Shown here: one piece after another, positions 19,386 to 28,480 of the stretch
How the letters are laid out: each line of letters starts with the position of its first letter
Numbering within the stretch: the stretch's first letter is position 1
From: Lachancea thermotolerans CBS 6340
Lineage: Eukaryota > Ascomycota > Saccharomycetes > Saccharomycetales > Saccharomycetaceae
Assembly: GCF_000142805.1 (NCBI RefSeq)
Contig: NC_013081.1
Span: 310,001-374,000, forward strand
DNA: 64,000 nt
Direction of reading: 5' to 3'
Notes under the pieces: generated by a model
Seen by the model: only the letters and a program-made list of their open reading frames with translations
Database searches by the model: none
Told to the model about the DNA's origin: nothing
Program-made: the position numbers and the translations under genes

Positions 19386-20226
19386 TAAATTTCCTTATCT
19401 TTTGCCCACTTCGAGCTTTTAGCTCATCGCTTTACTGCTGTCCGATCTAAACTAACAAGTCACATGCTCGAATGCACATTTTACAGGTTGGACGGCAAAC
19501 AAGATCTCTATACTTCAAGACCATCTACTCCAATGCCCAGACAGAGTCTACATCACAACACTTGCTCTACAGCGCTGCATCCGTCAAGCCTCTATTTCGC
19601 TAAGGCTCGTGGAAGCGCTAGGTGAATAAGAAAAGAAATCCCCCAGCATCAGAGATGGTACCGAAAGCACGCCTGTCGGTAGAGTAACAAGGGGCACCAA
19701 CTAATCTCCTTAACTACATGCCATCTAAACGATTCTCAACACTTTAATTTGTTTTATCAACTAAGTTCGTTGAAGACACATTTCTCGAACTTTCATGTCT
19801 CACTACGGACGGAGATTAGTCCCGTGCAAATTTTAAGGAGTCATAGATGTGGCTATTTCTACGGATATCTAGAAGTGAACCGAATCAAGATAGGAAGGTT
19901 TAAAAGCTGTGTATCGGTTGATATTTGGGAGAATTGTTTCCACAGGTAGTTCAGAGCAGTTCAGGCTAGTTTTGAGAGTTTCGGGAGTTTTTACGTGATA
20001 AACTTGCTAGGTTCAAGCAACGTTTGTGAAAACGAATCTTAGGTGTTGTGTCACAGCCAACATAGAACCTAACGAGTGGCGAGAAACGGCAAATAAACGT
20101 TTCGCAAGGTGTTAGGTGTGTGATCTGCGCTACGAATAGTCAGAACTTGTCAAAATAAGTGAACCATTTGCAATTGCGGCGGCTGACAGCACAAACTGAA
20201 GTCCCGTGGAAATCACAAACCCGACA
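19386..20226. other. IRC3-KSP1 divergent intergenic region
   Basis: An 841-base divergent promoter region. The KSP1-proximal half has no ORF of note and may be a long 5' leader. The 66-codon frame at 19749-19949 has no domain. No RNA gene is seen. Confidence 0.5.
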
Positions 20227-22671
20227 ATGACAGAAGATTACGAAGTCTACAAGGAGGGGGGTCTTTTACGCGAGCGCTACAAGAAGGTGGATGACATAAG
20301 CGAAGGCTCTTATGGGTACGTTTCTCTCGCCAACGATACTCAGACCAAGAAGCTGGTGGCCGTGAAGTACATATTCAAAAATGAGGAGCTCGAACATGGC
20401 TCCAGTTTTGAAGGAGACACGGACATGGGTTCCCACAATTCCTCCAACCAAAAAAAGAATGAAATGATCAAGCACCAGAAATCGTTGATCTCCGACAAAG
20501 TCCGGTCTAGATTGTCCAAAAACATCTGTTTCGAAGCTCTTTACGAAGTTGATATTCACACAAAGGTTGGAAAACACAAGAACATTACAGAGCTCTATGA
20601 CTTTTTTGACTCTTTCATTATCATGGAGTATTGTTCAGGTGGCGATCTTTATGAAGCTATCAGAGCCGATTTGGTTCCCAAGAAGACCAAGCTTATTACT
20701 CACATTGCATCCCAAATGATGGAAGCCATTGATTTTGTCCACAAGAAAGGAATTTACCACAGAGACATCAAGCCCGAAAATATCCTCATTGAGGGTTCCG
20801 ACTGGACCATCAAGCTCACTGACTGGGGGCTTGCCACCACAGAAACCACTTCAATGGACAGAAGTGTCGGCAGCGAGCGCTACATGGCGCCTGAGCTCTT
20901 TGAAGAAAATTTAGACCGCGAGGAACGTGCAGAACCCTATGATTGTAGCAAGGTGGACCTATGGGCGATTGGAATCGTGCTTTTGAATGTTGTTTTTCAC
21001 AAAAACCCATTCAGCGTGGCAAACCAGAGCGATAAATCGTTTTGCTATTTTGCCGCCAACAGAGAAGCTCTTTTCGACATCTTTTCTACTATGTCTTTCG
21101 ATTTTTTCCAGGTTTTGAGACATAGTTTGACTATAGATCCCACTAACCGTGACCTTGACAGCATGAAAAAGGAGCTTGCTCAACTAGGGGAGTACACCCT
21201 CGATGATGAGTATTATAACAACTTGACAGATGATGGATATACCCCTCCAAAATTGGAGGAGGAAAGCGCCACACCAGTGTCAACATCTACAACGCCAATA
21301 ACCATTGAAGATGGAATCGGAGGTAAAATACCAAGGATTTCAGTTGAGACTATTACGCCAACAGCCTCCATCAAGACAAAATCGAAAGAAAAAGATCCTA
21401 TTCCGCGTTTCAAGTTCACAAAGAGGAGCCACCCAAATACCAGGGACGGGAACAACAAACCCGCCAAACCGATCAGAATTGATAATTCAAAAATTATCAA
21501 AAATAGCCGGAAGCCACTCGCTATTCCTACGCCTAATACGCACATTAACAACTTTTTCCACGACTATCAGTCAAAGGAGAAAGAGAGCTTCAACACGAGA
21601 GATTTTTTTACCCCACCTAGCGTCCATAATCGCTACATGGAAGGGATCTTCAACAAGTCAAGTAAACACCGTGGCCACAGAAACAGGAGGCCAAGCTCTA
21701 ACGGGAATCTCAAGTTCACTCCTAAACAAGGAGCCAATAACTTGTCAACATCATTTGGTAGGCGCGGATCCACATATTCACAGCATTCACCCTCAGGGAA
21801 GTACGTGCCACCACATTCTCGTCCATCTTCGTTGTATAGTGGGTCTCCTCATATTCCCACCATTAATTCCGTGCTCGACGGAGCTGAATCGGGGCCACCA
21901 GTTCTCACCAAAAGTACCTACCATGAGCAACACCCTGCCGTTGTTGATAACAATGAAAACGATCTTGATGACGTGTTGTTTACGCTTGAGGAAAACGACA
22001 TTGATAGCTTCACAAACGACATTGGCGGGCTTGCCATTGAAGATACGACTATCAAAAGTGCTCCTGATACCGTCGAAGATATTGGCGCTAGCTCTGCTAA
22101 TACAGGCGAGCTGCCAGATCTTCTCAAGTCACCGACATTAGCTAACAAAGAGCTGGAGCCGGCTACCAGAAACCCATTTTTCAACCAGCTACAAGAGCAG
22201 AATCCCAATAAGGACACCGTTTATAAACACAAGCCCGGTGTTTACATACCTCCTCACCACAGGAAGAGCTCTGGTGGCAACTCGATCAGTAACCAGCCTT
22301 TGTCTCCCTACGGAGGTGAAGCCACTTTATCTGTGGGCCAAAACTCTGTCAGCTATGGAGGCTTGAATACACGGCGGAAGAGTTCTGGTAATTCACGCGC
22401 TGTAAAAAATACTCCAAAAGGCAGGCCTTTTATGTCTCGGAATCACGGTCGGGCCACAACCGAAGTTCAGCAAAGCGATATATTTGCGGACTCAAACGCT
22501 GTGGTGTTTGAAGAAGACGATAACGAATTACCCTCTTTCAGTCCTAGCAGCTTCTACCAATCTGGTACCTTTCGTACCGGGAGGAAATCTAGTTCAGTTC
22601 AAGACGAATTGATAGGTTCGCTAGAGCAGTATAAGAATAACTGGCTCATGTTACAACAGCAGCAAGACTGA
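20227..22671 (+). CDS. KSP1: Ksp1 serine/threonine kinase
   Basis: A protein kinase of 814 residues (S. cerevisiae Ksp1, YHR082C, 1029 aa). The kinase domain covers residues of about 12-320: the glycine loop is EGSYGYV, the catalytic Lys sits in VAVKYIF, and a charged insert separates it from helix C. The catalytic loop is HRDIKPEN from residue 178. The metal-binding motif is DWG (199-201) rather than DFG, a feature shared with S. cerevisiae Ksp1. The long tail is low complexity but keeps conserved islands such as NSRKPLAIPTPNTHINNFFHD, KPGVYIPPHHRKS and the C-terminal SSVQDELIGSLEQYKNNW. Ksp1 acts in PKA/TORC1 signalling, filamentous growth and autophagy control. The open frame extends upstream to GTG; the ATG at 20227 (MTEDYEVYKEGG) matches the family. 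Confidence 0.94.
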   Translation: MTEDYEVYKEGGLLRERYKKVDDISEGSYGYVSLANDTQTKKLVAVKYIFKNEELEHGSSFEGDTDMGSHNSSNQKKNEMIKHQKSLISDKVRSRLSKNICFEALYEVDIHTKVGKHKNITELYDFFDSFIIMEYCSGGDLYEAIRADLVPKKTKLITHIASQMMEAIDFVHKKGIYHRDIKPENILIEGSDWTIKLTDWGLATTETTSMDRSVGSERYMAPELFEENLDREERAEPYDCSKVDLWAIGIVLLNVVFHKNPFSVANQSDKSFCYFAANREALFDIFSTMSFDFFQVLRHSLTIDPTNRDLDSMKKELAQLGEYTLDDEYYNNLTDDGYTPPKLEEESATPVSTSTTPITIEDGIGGKIPRISVETITPTASIKTKSKEKDPIPRFKFTKRSHPNTRDGNNKPAKPIRIDNSKIIKNSRKPLAIPTPNTHINNFFHDYQSKEKESFNTRDFFTPPSVHNRYMEGIFNKSSKHRGHRNRRPSSNGNLKFTPKQGANNLSTSFGRRGSTYSQHSPSGKYVPPHSRPSSLYSGSPHIPTINSVLDGAESGPPVLTKSTYHEQHPAVVDNNENDLDDVLFTLEENDIDSFTNDIGGLAIEDTTIKSAPDTVEDIGASSANTGELPDLLKSPTLANKELEPATRNPFFNQLQEQNPNKDTVYKHKPGVYIPPHHRKSSGGNSISNQPLSPYGGEATLSVGQNSVSYGGLNTRRKSSGNSRAVKNTPKGRPFMSRNHGRATTEVQQSDIFADSNAVVFEEDDNELPSFSPSSFYQSGTFRTGRKSSSVQDELIGSLEQYKNNWLMLQQQQD

Positions 22672-23385
22672 GAATTTGCATCTCCCATGATACTGCATTC
22701 ACCAATTGAACACAGTTTGGTGTCAAGTTTTTTTTTTTTTTTTGCGTGCAAGTAATTGATAGCTAACTCTCTATGTTGACACATACGTACTGTGACAACA
22801 GCATAGATTCAGTTAAGTAAAGGAAAACACATTACCTAAGGCTGGTATGAATACCAACTTTCGTGCTCAAACTTAATTAGTGTAAATTCTCATCATTTCA
22901 AGTTCCTATATGCTATGTCATGAAACTATCCCGTAGATACACTCTTGATGTACCAAACTGACTTTTTGAAGTATTTCCAAAGTGCAACAAGTGGTGCGCA
23001 GATTGCGCTGAAGAATAAGATCCCCTTGGCATTAGGATGATTTGTTACGAGTTATGACCGGCGAAGTTTTTGGGAGTGCCAATCTGCTCAAGGTGCTCTC
23101 AGAGTGTACTATGGTCCTCCTTAGGATGGCGCTCCCAGAATTTAGAATGAAAATACTATCAAAATCATAGTATCGGGTTTCCTCGAGCTAAAACCCGCAC
23201 CAAAAGCTCAGAATTGGTTATTTGATGCTACAGACAGCCTCACGGAACGTTAACTAATCGAGACAAGCGGTACGCCAAGGAGAAGCGCGGGCTGGTTACC
23301 ACAATTCCCAGAGTTCATCGTCTACCACTTGACGGTAGCTGAAGTTAAGCGTCTCCTAACGTCACGTTAACATCGAGATTAGAGC
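22672..23385. other. KSP1-GPI8 convergent spacer with hairpins
   Basis: A 714-base gap between two converging stop codons, long for a yeast convergent pair. It has a 15-base poly-T near 22729-22743 and a cluster of inverted repeats from 23071 to 23197, listed separately. No protein gene is visible. Confidence 0.6.
23071..23197. repeat. three consecutive inverted repeats (possible structured RNA)
   Basis: Three stem-loops follow one another. TGGGAGTGCCA (23071-23081) pairs with TGGCGCTCCCA (23127-23137), 11 pairs with one G-U wobble if transcribed on this strand. ATACTAT (23153-23159) pairs with ATAGTAT (23167-23173). CGGGTTT (23174-23180) pairs with AAACCCG (23191-23197). The pairing is read directly; transcription is not shown. 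Box C/D or H/ACA signatures were not convincing. Confidence 0.5.
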
Positions 23386-24588
23386 TTATTTGATATTATA
23401 TAACATTGCAGTACCAGAGTTGTTCCTGCCCTCAGATAGGGAGCGGAAAACCAAAACCAGAATGACAGAGAATGCACTTAATAAACATGTCTGAGACCAG
23501 CTCTTTTTCGTCTTTTTGTCGAAGTTGAACAAGCCATCTTTGGTGTTCATTAATTGTGCCTGAGTGACTCGAAGTAAAGTCGTATTTCTCAACAGCGGAT
23601 TTTCTTTGTTTTTGCTAATTGCCAGGTTCACAATGTTGTCTATCGAGTCCTCTTCCCCCCCACTCGAAAGCGTTTCCAAGCTTTCATCTTGTTCGTTCTC
23701 ATCTTTGATGATATGCTTAACACTTCCGAAGAAGTCCGTGACTAAAACCTCGGAAAGATTTCTATCGAAGAGGTCCGTTCTAACCCCTACATGTGAATGA
23801 ACCTTCTCAAATGTGTACGAATCAAACAGATCTTGAAGCGTCGTTGAAGAGTTTTTGTTAATACTTTCCATAAAATCCAATGTATAATAAGTAAAGCGAT
23901 CAATAACAGCAACACCAAGTTCCACATCAGAATGGTGCGAATAAGAACTCTCGTCAAGCTCGCTTGAGCCTACAGCTAGAACGTTAGGAGAGTAGAATTT
24001 TGAATACATTGTGTTCGCTTGACAAGTATCAATCATGAAGAAAATCTCATTGTAGCGTTTCTTCTCATGCATTTGAGCAAACGCATCTGCGATGTCATGA
24101 GACGAGATTTCTTCCGCGTCCTGGAATTTTAGGAAATCGGCGCCGCCGTGCCCTGTCATGTATATGAAGATGTTCGAGTTTTCATCAGTCAAAAGACGCT
24201 TTGACTTAGGTTGTTCTTCACTCCATCTATCTGTCAACAACCGAATAAAGTTTTCGACGGTGACCTCGTAGCCTTTGTAATCCACCTCGACCGATTCGCC
24301 GTACAAATCCAGCGCTCTGTCGGCATTATTGAAGACACTTCCAGGAAACAAATTTCTAGAATTACATGCCACGTCGTCACTCAGCATTAGAATAATCTGA
24401 GAGTCCGGAATGCCAAGCCTCTTCACTGTTCTGTACATGCTCAGCACATTGGCCATGTGTCTGTAATTGAACCAGAACCTTGAGGTGCAAACTAACACAG
24501 CCCAGTTATTTGTGTGTTCATGGCTAGCTCCAACTAGCGTAGAAGTGAGTAAAATAAAGAGGGTAGGAATGAACCACAGACACTTCAT
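23386..24588 (-). CDS. GPI8: Gpi8, catalytic subunit of GPI transamidase
   Basis: A 400-residue C13-family cysteine protease homologue (S. cerevisiae Gpi8, YDR331W, 411 aa). The N-terminal signal peptide spans about residues 1-21. The catalytic His is H147 in YMTGHGG and the catalytic Cys is C189 in MIDTCQA, both ten residues earlier than in S. cerevisiae (H157/C199). A C-terminal membrane span lies around 365-385. In the ER membrane the enzyme cleaves the GPI-attachment signal of precursors and transfers the protein to the lipid, with Gaa1, Gpi16, Gpi17 and Gab1. The DFG5 product encoded near 60 kb would be one of its substrates. Confidence 0.95.
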   Translation of the reverse strand: MKCLWFIPTLFILLTSTLVGASHEHTNNWAVLVCTSRFWFNYRHMANVLSMYRTVKRLGIPDSQIILMLSDDVACNSRNLFPGSVFNNADRALDLYGESVEVDYKGYEVTVENFIRLLTDRWSEEQPKSKRLLTDENSNIFIYMTGHGGADFLKFQDAEEISSHDIADAFAQMHEKKRYNEIFFMIDTCQANTMYSKFYSPNVLAVGSSELDESSYSHHSDVELGVAVIDRFTYYTLDFMESINKNSSTTLQDLFDSYTFEKVHSHVGVRTDLFDRNLSEVLVTDFFGSVKHIIKDENEQDESLETLSSGGEEDSIDNIVNLAISKNKENPLLRNTTLLRVTQAQLMNTKDGLFNFDKKTKKSWSQTCLLSAFSVILVLVFRSLSEGRNNSGTAMLYNIK

Positions 24589-25418
24589 AGCGTCTTTTGT
24601 TCCCTAGTCTCGACGTTCTTTTGAGATGCATGAATAACGAGTCGAAAGCGAAAACATAACAATAATTTTCAACGATTACAGTGCATTTCGAATATCAGTA
24701 CATAAAATAGAAAGGGACTTCTTCGTGTAGGACCCTTAAAGGTTTCTCCCAGCAACAAGCTCATTAAGTTCACCAAACAAGAACTGTAATTCTGGAATAC
24801 AGTCGTTGAATTACTAGAAGAGGTAGACTTGGTATTTACGATGATTTTGCTCCTTTTTCAAAAGTGAAGGTTGCCAAGACTGTAATCATATCTTAATTTT
24901 CATGAGAAACTCACGAGGTTGGAGCTTAGGCGCTCTTAGATTTGAACTAAAGTGATCAGACCTCTGGTTTGTGCGGTCAACCAAGCTCTTACATATATCA
25001 TGATTTTGCTGCCGAGGGTTCACCTAATAATGCTGCAATCTAAAGTTACAGCTCTTATTCAGAAGACTTCAGTACCCAATTCATTCGTAGCCTTAAGTTG
25101 CTGGCTAGACAATTTGTTCCAGAACAAAGCAACTATGTAAACCGTAAACAATGAAGGAATTGCAGGGCAGAGCCGCTTCCCGATCGAAGTGGTTTAAAGA
25201 TCAACACCCTCGTAAAAATCTCCGCACTGGAATTCCTACGTTCCAGTAGCGTCCAAGCCGACTTAGGATGGTCTGTGACACTCCGGAGGAGGCCCTGTCT
25301 CAACAAAAATTTCAGGAGCAGGGCCTTAAGACCAAAGTCTTCAAGTAATACCACTTATTCGATCAGGGGCATTTAAACCCTTAAACTAGATGCCGTTGTA
25401 ATAAGTTTATTACTTCAC
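24589..25418. other. GPI8 promoter and UBX5 3' flank
   Basis: An 830-base spacer. Only short frames without similarity are present (for example 24952-25140). I see no RNA gene or repeat. Confidence 0.5.
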
Positions 25419-26852
25419 CTAGGCCTGAGTAACCTCCAACAAAAGAGAGCTATTTTCGAGACCAGCGCCATTTATGGTTAGATCCAACTTTTCCAGCAAG
25501 TCTTCGCGCTTATGGTCGCTGAGAGTAAAATGTACCGTCTCAAAACCCTCTATTTCAGATTTTACAACTTCATATATTGTGCGGACCGTGTCTTCCTTTG
25601 CATTGAATCTCCTGACAAGCCTACGGCCGTCGCCAATACGAATCTGGATACGAGTGGTAACACCTGGTTGGTTAGGGGGCTCGTCATGATGAGCCGGTGA
25701 AATTGAGTCAAATAACATTTGATGGGAATCCGCTTCAGGCAAATCGACGGCTGGCTCTTGATCAGTTTCTAAAGTTGTGGTTGCTGCTCCGGTTTCGGTG
25801 GCGGAGTCTCGCCCGATCGATTCACGGATCGCGTATTCCAGCTGTTGCTCTTCTGTTAGAGTCGTGGGGTCAAGTTCTGGAGTGGGCTCCTTCACGGTTG
25901 GGTTGGTGCTAGCAGGGTTGAGTGAAAAGATTTGTAAGAAGTCTTCAATCTCTTGTATAAAGTTGTTTGGACTGGGAACATCGCGATTCCACTGTTTGAC
26001 CCTCTCGCCCGTGATAGGATCTAAAATTGCAATATGCGGCAGTTCATCTTTATCATGGGGTCCATAAAATTGAATGTATGGTGCAGCGTTTTGTGAGTCG
26101 AACTGGTATTGCAAGAACACAAAGTTGTCTTTTACTAGTCTCTTGACGTCTTTGTTAGCCCAAAGGTCACGGTTGAGCGCTTGGCATTGAAATATATCGA
26201 CTGTCTGTATATTGATCATGATCCATTTTTGTCTCTCGCGGCCTCTAAGCCTGGCGCCCTCCAAATCAACTTTGGCCATCATGTCGAAAGGTGGCCTGAA
26301 GAGCATCGCCAGCTTCTGTTCCTTAGTCATTTCGCGGGGCTTTTTTACCAACTTCGTGTATTCATGGACATTTCCATCCTCATCGAGTTCAACTACACTC
26401 TCCTCGACATATTCGTAGCTTTGCCGAAGATCTTCTTCCTCAGAAAACTCCGAATCATCGTCATCATCGTCATCCAAATGCTGATTAAAAATGCCTTGGG
26501 GACGAGATCCATCGAACATGCCCCGGACGCTTCGTAGCGGGCCATACTGTCCACCAATTCCTCTGTAAGTGGACGGAAACACATGGGTATCAACCAAAGT
26601 CTCGTGCCTAGCCTCGTCAGGTGGCCTGTAGTTATCTTGGCCTTGTTGATAAAGATCGCGCTGCATATTACCTGCGACCTCGGCATCATTAATACCCGAG
26701 CTGCGCGTCAGCTGTGCATTACCGCCGTGTTCATAGAATAACGAAATAGCGACTTCCATATTGCCACCGGCCATTTCCAAGAACTGACTGGCTAGCTCAC
26801 TATTGTCTGCGCTGGTAATGGCCGTAAAAGTATCTATATCCTCCTGCGACAT
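25419..26852 (-). CDS. UBX5: Ubx5, UBX-domain Cdc48 cofactor
   Basis: A 477-residue protein (S. cerevisiae Ubx5, YDR330W, 500 aa). The N terminus is a UBA-like fold (DIDTFTAITSADNSELASQF, NMEVAISLFYEHGG). A UAS thioredoxin-like domain carries RERQKWIMINIQ and IAILDPITGERVKQW. A ubiquitin-interacting motif is visible in LTEEQQLEYAIRESIG, and the UBX domain occupies the last ~80 residues (TTRIQIRIGDGRRLVRRFNA). This UBA-UAS-UIM-UBX layout recruits Cdc48 to ubiquitinated substrates, including Cul3-linked and DNA-protein crosslink functions reported in yeast. The longer frame begins at TTG; MSQEDIDTF at 26852 is the natural start. Confidence 0.93.
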   Translation of the reverse strand: MSQEDIDTFTAITSADNSELASQFLEMAGGNMEVAISLFYEHGGNAQLTRSSGINDAEVAGNMQRDLYQQGQDNYRPPDEARHETLVDTHVFPSTYRGIGGQYGPLRSVRGMFDGSRPQGIFNQHLDDDDDDDSEFSEEEDLRQSYEYVEESVVELDEDGNVHEYTKLVKKPREMTKEQKLAMLFRPPFDMMAKVDLEGARLRGRERQKWIMINIQTVDIFQCQALNRDLWANKDVKRLVKDNFVFLQYQFDSQNAAPYIQFYGPHDKDELPHIAILDPITGERVKQWNRDVPSPNNFIQEIEDFLQIFSLNPASTNPTVKEPTPELDPTTLTEEQQLEYAIRESIGRDSATETGAATTTLETDQEPAVDLPEADSHQMLFDSISPAHHDEPPNQPGVTTRIQIRIGDGRRLVRRFNAKEDTVRTIYEVVKSEIEGFETVHFTLSDHKREDLLEKLDLTINGAGLENSSLLLEVTQA

Positions 26853-27033
26853 ATTGCCAATTACTTGAATGTTTTGCTGGCTCTCGGACGTCTGCAAGCT
26901 AAGTTGCAATGTCAGCTTGTAGAGGGCATTCTTCTGTGCCCGATCCAAAGATTACGTTAAGGACATCAGAAAGGTAACTACCAACGAAGAAGTCTTGTTA
27001 CTCCGGTAATGATTCTAGATACTGTACATAGCT

Positions 27034-27585
27034 CTATTTCCTGCCCTTCTTTGATACTCTGCCTCTAGGGCTACCGCCTTTACTACGTTTATTCTCAGGA
27101 ACTTGCTTTTGACGTTCCTGAGACAGCTTCTCGCGATCCTCTGGAGAAACCACCGGCTGATCTTCGAATCTTGTATGCTTGCCCTCAAAGTTGACTTTGC
27201 TGATTGCAGGCGTTGAAGCTCTCCCATCAAGTGCAGAATTTATGAGTTTCTTCGCGCGCTCTTGCTCATCTTTTTTGTGCTGGGTTTTACCCTCGTTCTT
27301 TTGATCTAGTTGTTTTGCAAGGTTCATGTAGCGTTTCACGCGATCCAACTCTTGCTTTATGGGCGTAATGTCCTTGACGCCCAGCAGCTTCATGTAGGCG
27401 AATAACAACGACGACAATACATAAGCATAGCGGTTAGTGAGATCCAACTTTTCTCGCTCGCTCTTCTTTTCTAATAGCTGTTCATCGAGCGACTTTGACG
27501 TAAACTGTTCGATGCCTTTGGCCAGCTTTTTCAGCTCACCGTCGAGGTGCGCAATGTACGGCTTGATTTTACTGCTATCGTCCAT
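27034..27585 (-). CDS. LRP1: Lrp1/Rrp47, nuclear exosome cofactor (C1D family)
   Basis: A 183-residue protein, the length of S. cerevisiae Lrp1 (YHR081W, 184 aa). The N-terminal Sas10/C1D domain spans about residues 1-90 with KLDLTNRYAYVLSSLLFAYMK and LGVKDITPIKQELDRVKRYM. The C-terminal tail is basic and ends in GRVSKKGRK, the RNA-binding part. It partners Rrp6 in the nuclear exosome for 3' processing of 5.8S rRNA and sn/snoRNAs. It is divergent from the unrecognised gene at 27770. Confidence 0.94.
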   Translation of the reverse strand: MDDSSKIKPYIAHLDGELKKLAKGIEQFTSKSLDEQLLEKKSEREKLDLTNRYAYVLSSLLFAYMKLLGVKDITPIKQELDRVKRYMNLAKQLDQKNEGKTQHKKDEQERAKKLINSALDGRASTPAISKVNFEGKHTRFEDQPVVSPEDREKLSQERQKQVPENKRSKGGSPRGRVSKKGRK

Positions 27586-27626
27586 TAGGTGCTGGCTTCC
27601 AAGGGAGGTGATAATGGCCGCTGTAC

Positions 27627-27666
27627 CTCATCTCTTCTATGAGCTTTCTAACTTTTCAAAATTTTT
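27627..27666 (-). promoter_or_regulatory. possible PAC-like and RRPE-like motifs upstream of LRP1
   Basis: CTCATC (27627-27632, PAC core GATGAG on the gene strand) and AAAATTTTT (27658-27666, RRPE-like) lie 42-81 bases upstream of LRP1. Both are shorter or weaker than the IPI1 and UTP4 examples, so the call is tentative. Confidence 0.35.
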
Positions 27667-27769
27667 AATTACTTTATGGAATGCCTTGTATCCACAGTCA
27701 AAAAATACCGGCGCATCGAACGAAGCGCGAGGACCAGGTGACCGTTAGGAACATTCTGTGCTGTTTTCG

Positions 27770-28270
27770 ATGATGGAGGAAGCATTCTTACGGGATTCCA
27801 AGACTTTGAAGCGGGTTGCAGCGGTATTAAAGGAAAAGTCTCACATATTGCAGGATGCAGACAAAGTTGAACTTACGCGCCTAGAGCACGTCATCTGTGA
27901 TACTTTACGGGCAATTGAGCGTATCTTGGAACCAAAGTCATCTAGTATGGAGATATCGAGGATGTTAAACGATCCCGAATGCGCCGCCACGCCCTTGGGC
28001 AGCTTTATTCCCAAAAATCTTAGGCCTGGGTTTAAACGCACTTTTTTCTACAGCCCAGAGGCGCCCTACGCGCGAGCGCGTGATAAAAGTGGCTCATTTA
28101 GAATCGCACCTCCTACTCCAACACAGGATAGGGTCTTCGCGAAGCGCTCAGTTCACTCTGCTAGCAAAGACTCTCAAATTCAACGCTCTGTTTCCATCAA
28201 CTTTCTGCTGCAGAATTTGGCTTTAATCGAGAACCTTCGCAACCTACAGAGGCTTGGGCAAGGCCCATGA
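27770..28270 (+). CDS. unrecognised 166-residue protein
   Basis: I do not recognise this gene, and it has no counterpart in either S. cerevisiae segment (YHR081W-YHR080C or YDR330W-YDR329C). It starts at the ATG at 27770 (MMEEAFLRD; a second ATG follows directly). Residues of about 1-55 look like a charged helical or coiled-coil segment (KTLKRVAAVLKEK, LEHVICDTLRAIERIL). The middle is Pro/Arg/Ser-rich (FRIAPPTPTQDRVF). The last ~20 residues are Leu/Asn-rich and helical (NFLLQNLALIENLRNL). No signal peptide or membrane span is seen. Support for being real is its length in a compact region, a proper ATG, a position filling the LRP1-PEX3 gap, and protein-like composition. A lineage-specific or fast-evolving gene (for example a small complex subunit) is possible but unproven. 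Confidence 0.65.
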   Translation: MMEEAFLRDSKTLKRVAAVLKEKSHILQDADKVELTRLEHVICDTLRAIERILEPKSSSMEISRMLNDPECAATPLGSFIPKNLRPGFKRTFFYSPEAPYARARDKSGSFRIAPPTPTQDRVFAKRSVHSASKDSQIQRSVSINFLLQNLALIENLRNLQRLGQGP

Positions 28271-28480
28271 GCGGCAAACATACCCAATTAGGCATCTCAT
28301 CGCATGCGTTTTGCTTAATTAGGGAATATAGAACTTTTTTAGGCAGGTGACATGATACCCTCGGAAGACACCGCCCCACCCTCGGTTTGAAAGTTCGTCC
28401 AAAGCTAGTATTAATCGAGAAGCAGTGCTTACCACGAACTAACCACATCGCTCAGATATAAGCTCCAACAAAGTGCTGCG

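Noticed and set aside
21305-22141. 278-codon overlapping frame inside KSP1
   Set aside because: It is a same-strand shadow of the KSP1 low-complexity tail. No domain is seen and the KSP1 frame carries conserved blocks throughout.
23295-23360. Stretch resembling part of 5S rRNA (GTAGCTGAAGTTAAGC)
   Set aside because: Only an A-box-like word matches. The spacing is wrong and no C box or 3' half is present.
26853-26948. In-frame upstream extension of UBX5
   Set aside because: The extension starts at TTG and has no ATG; the UBA-like domain begins right after the ATG at 26852.
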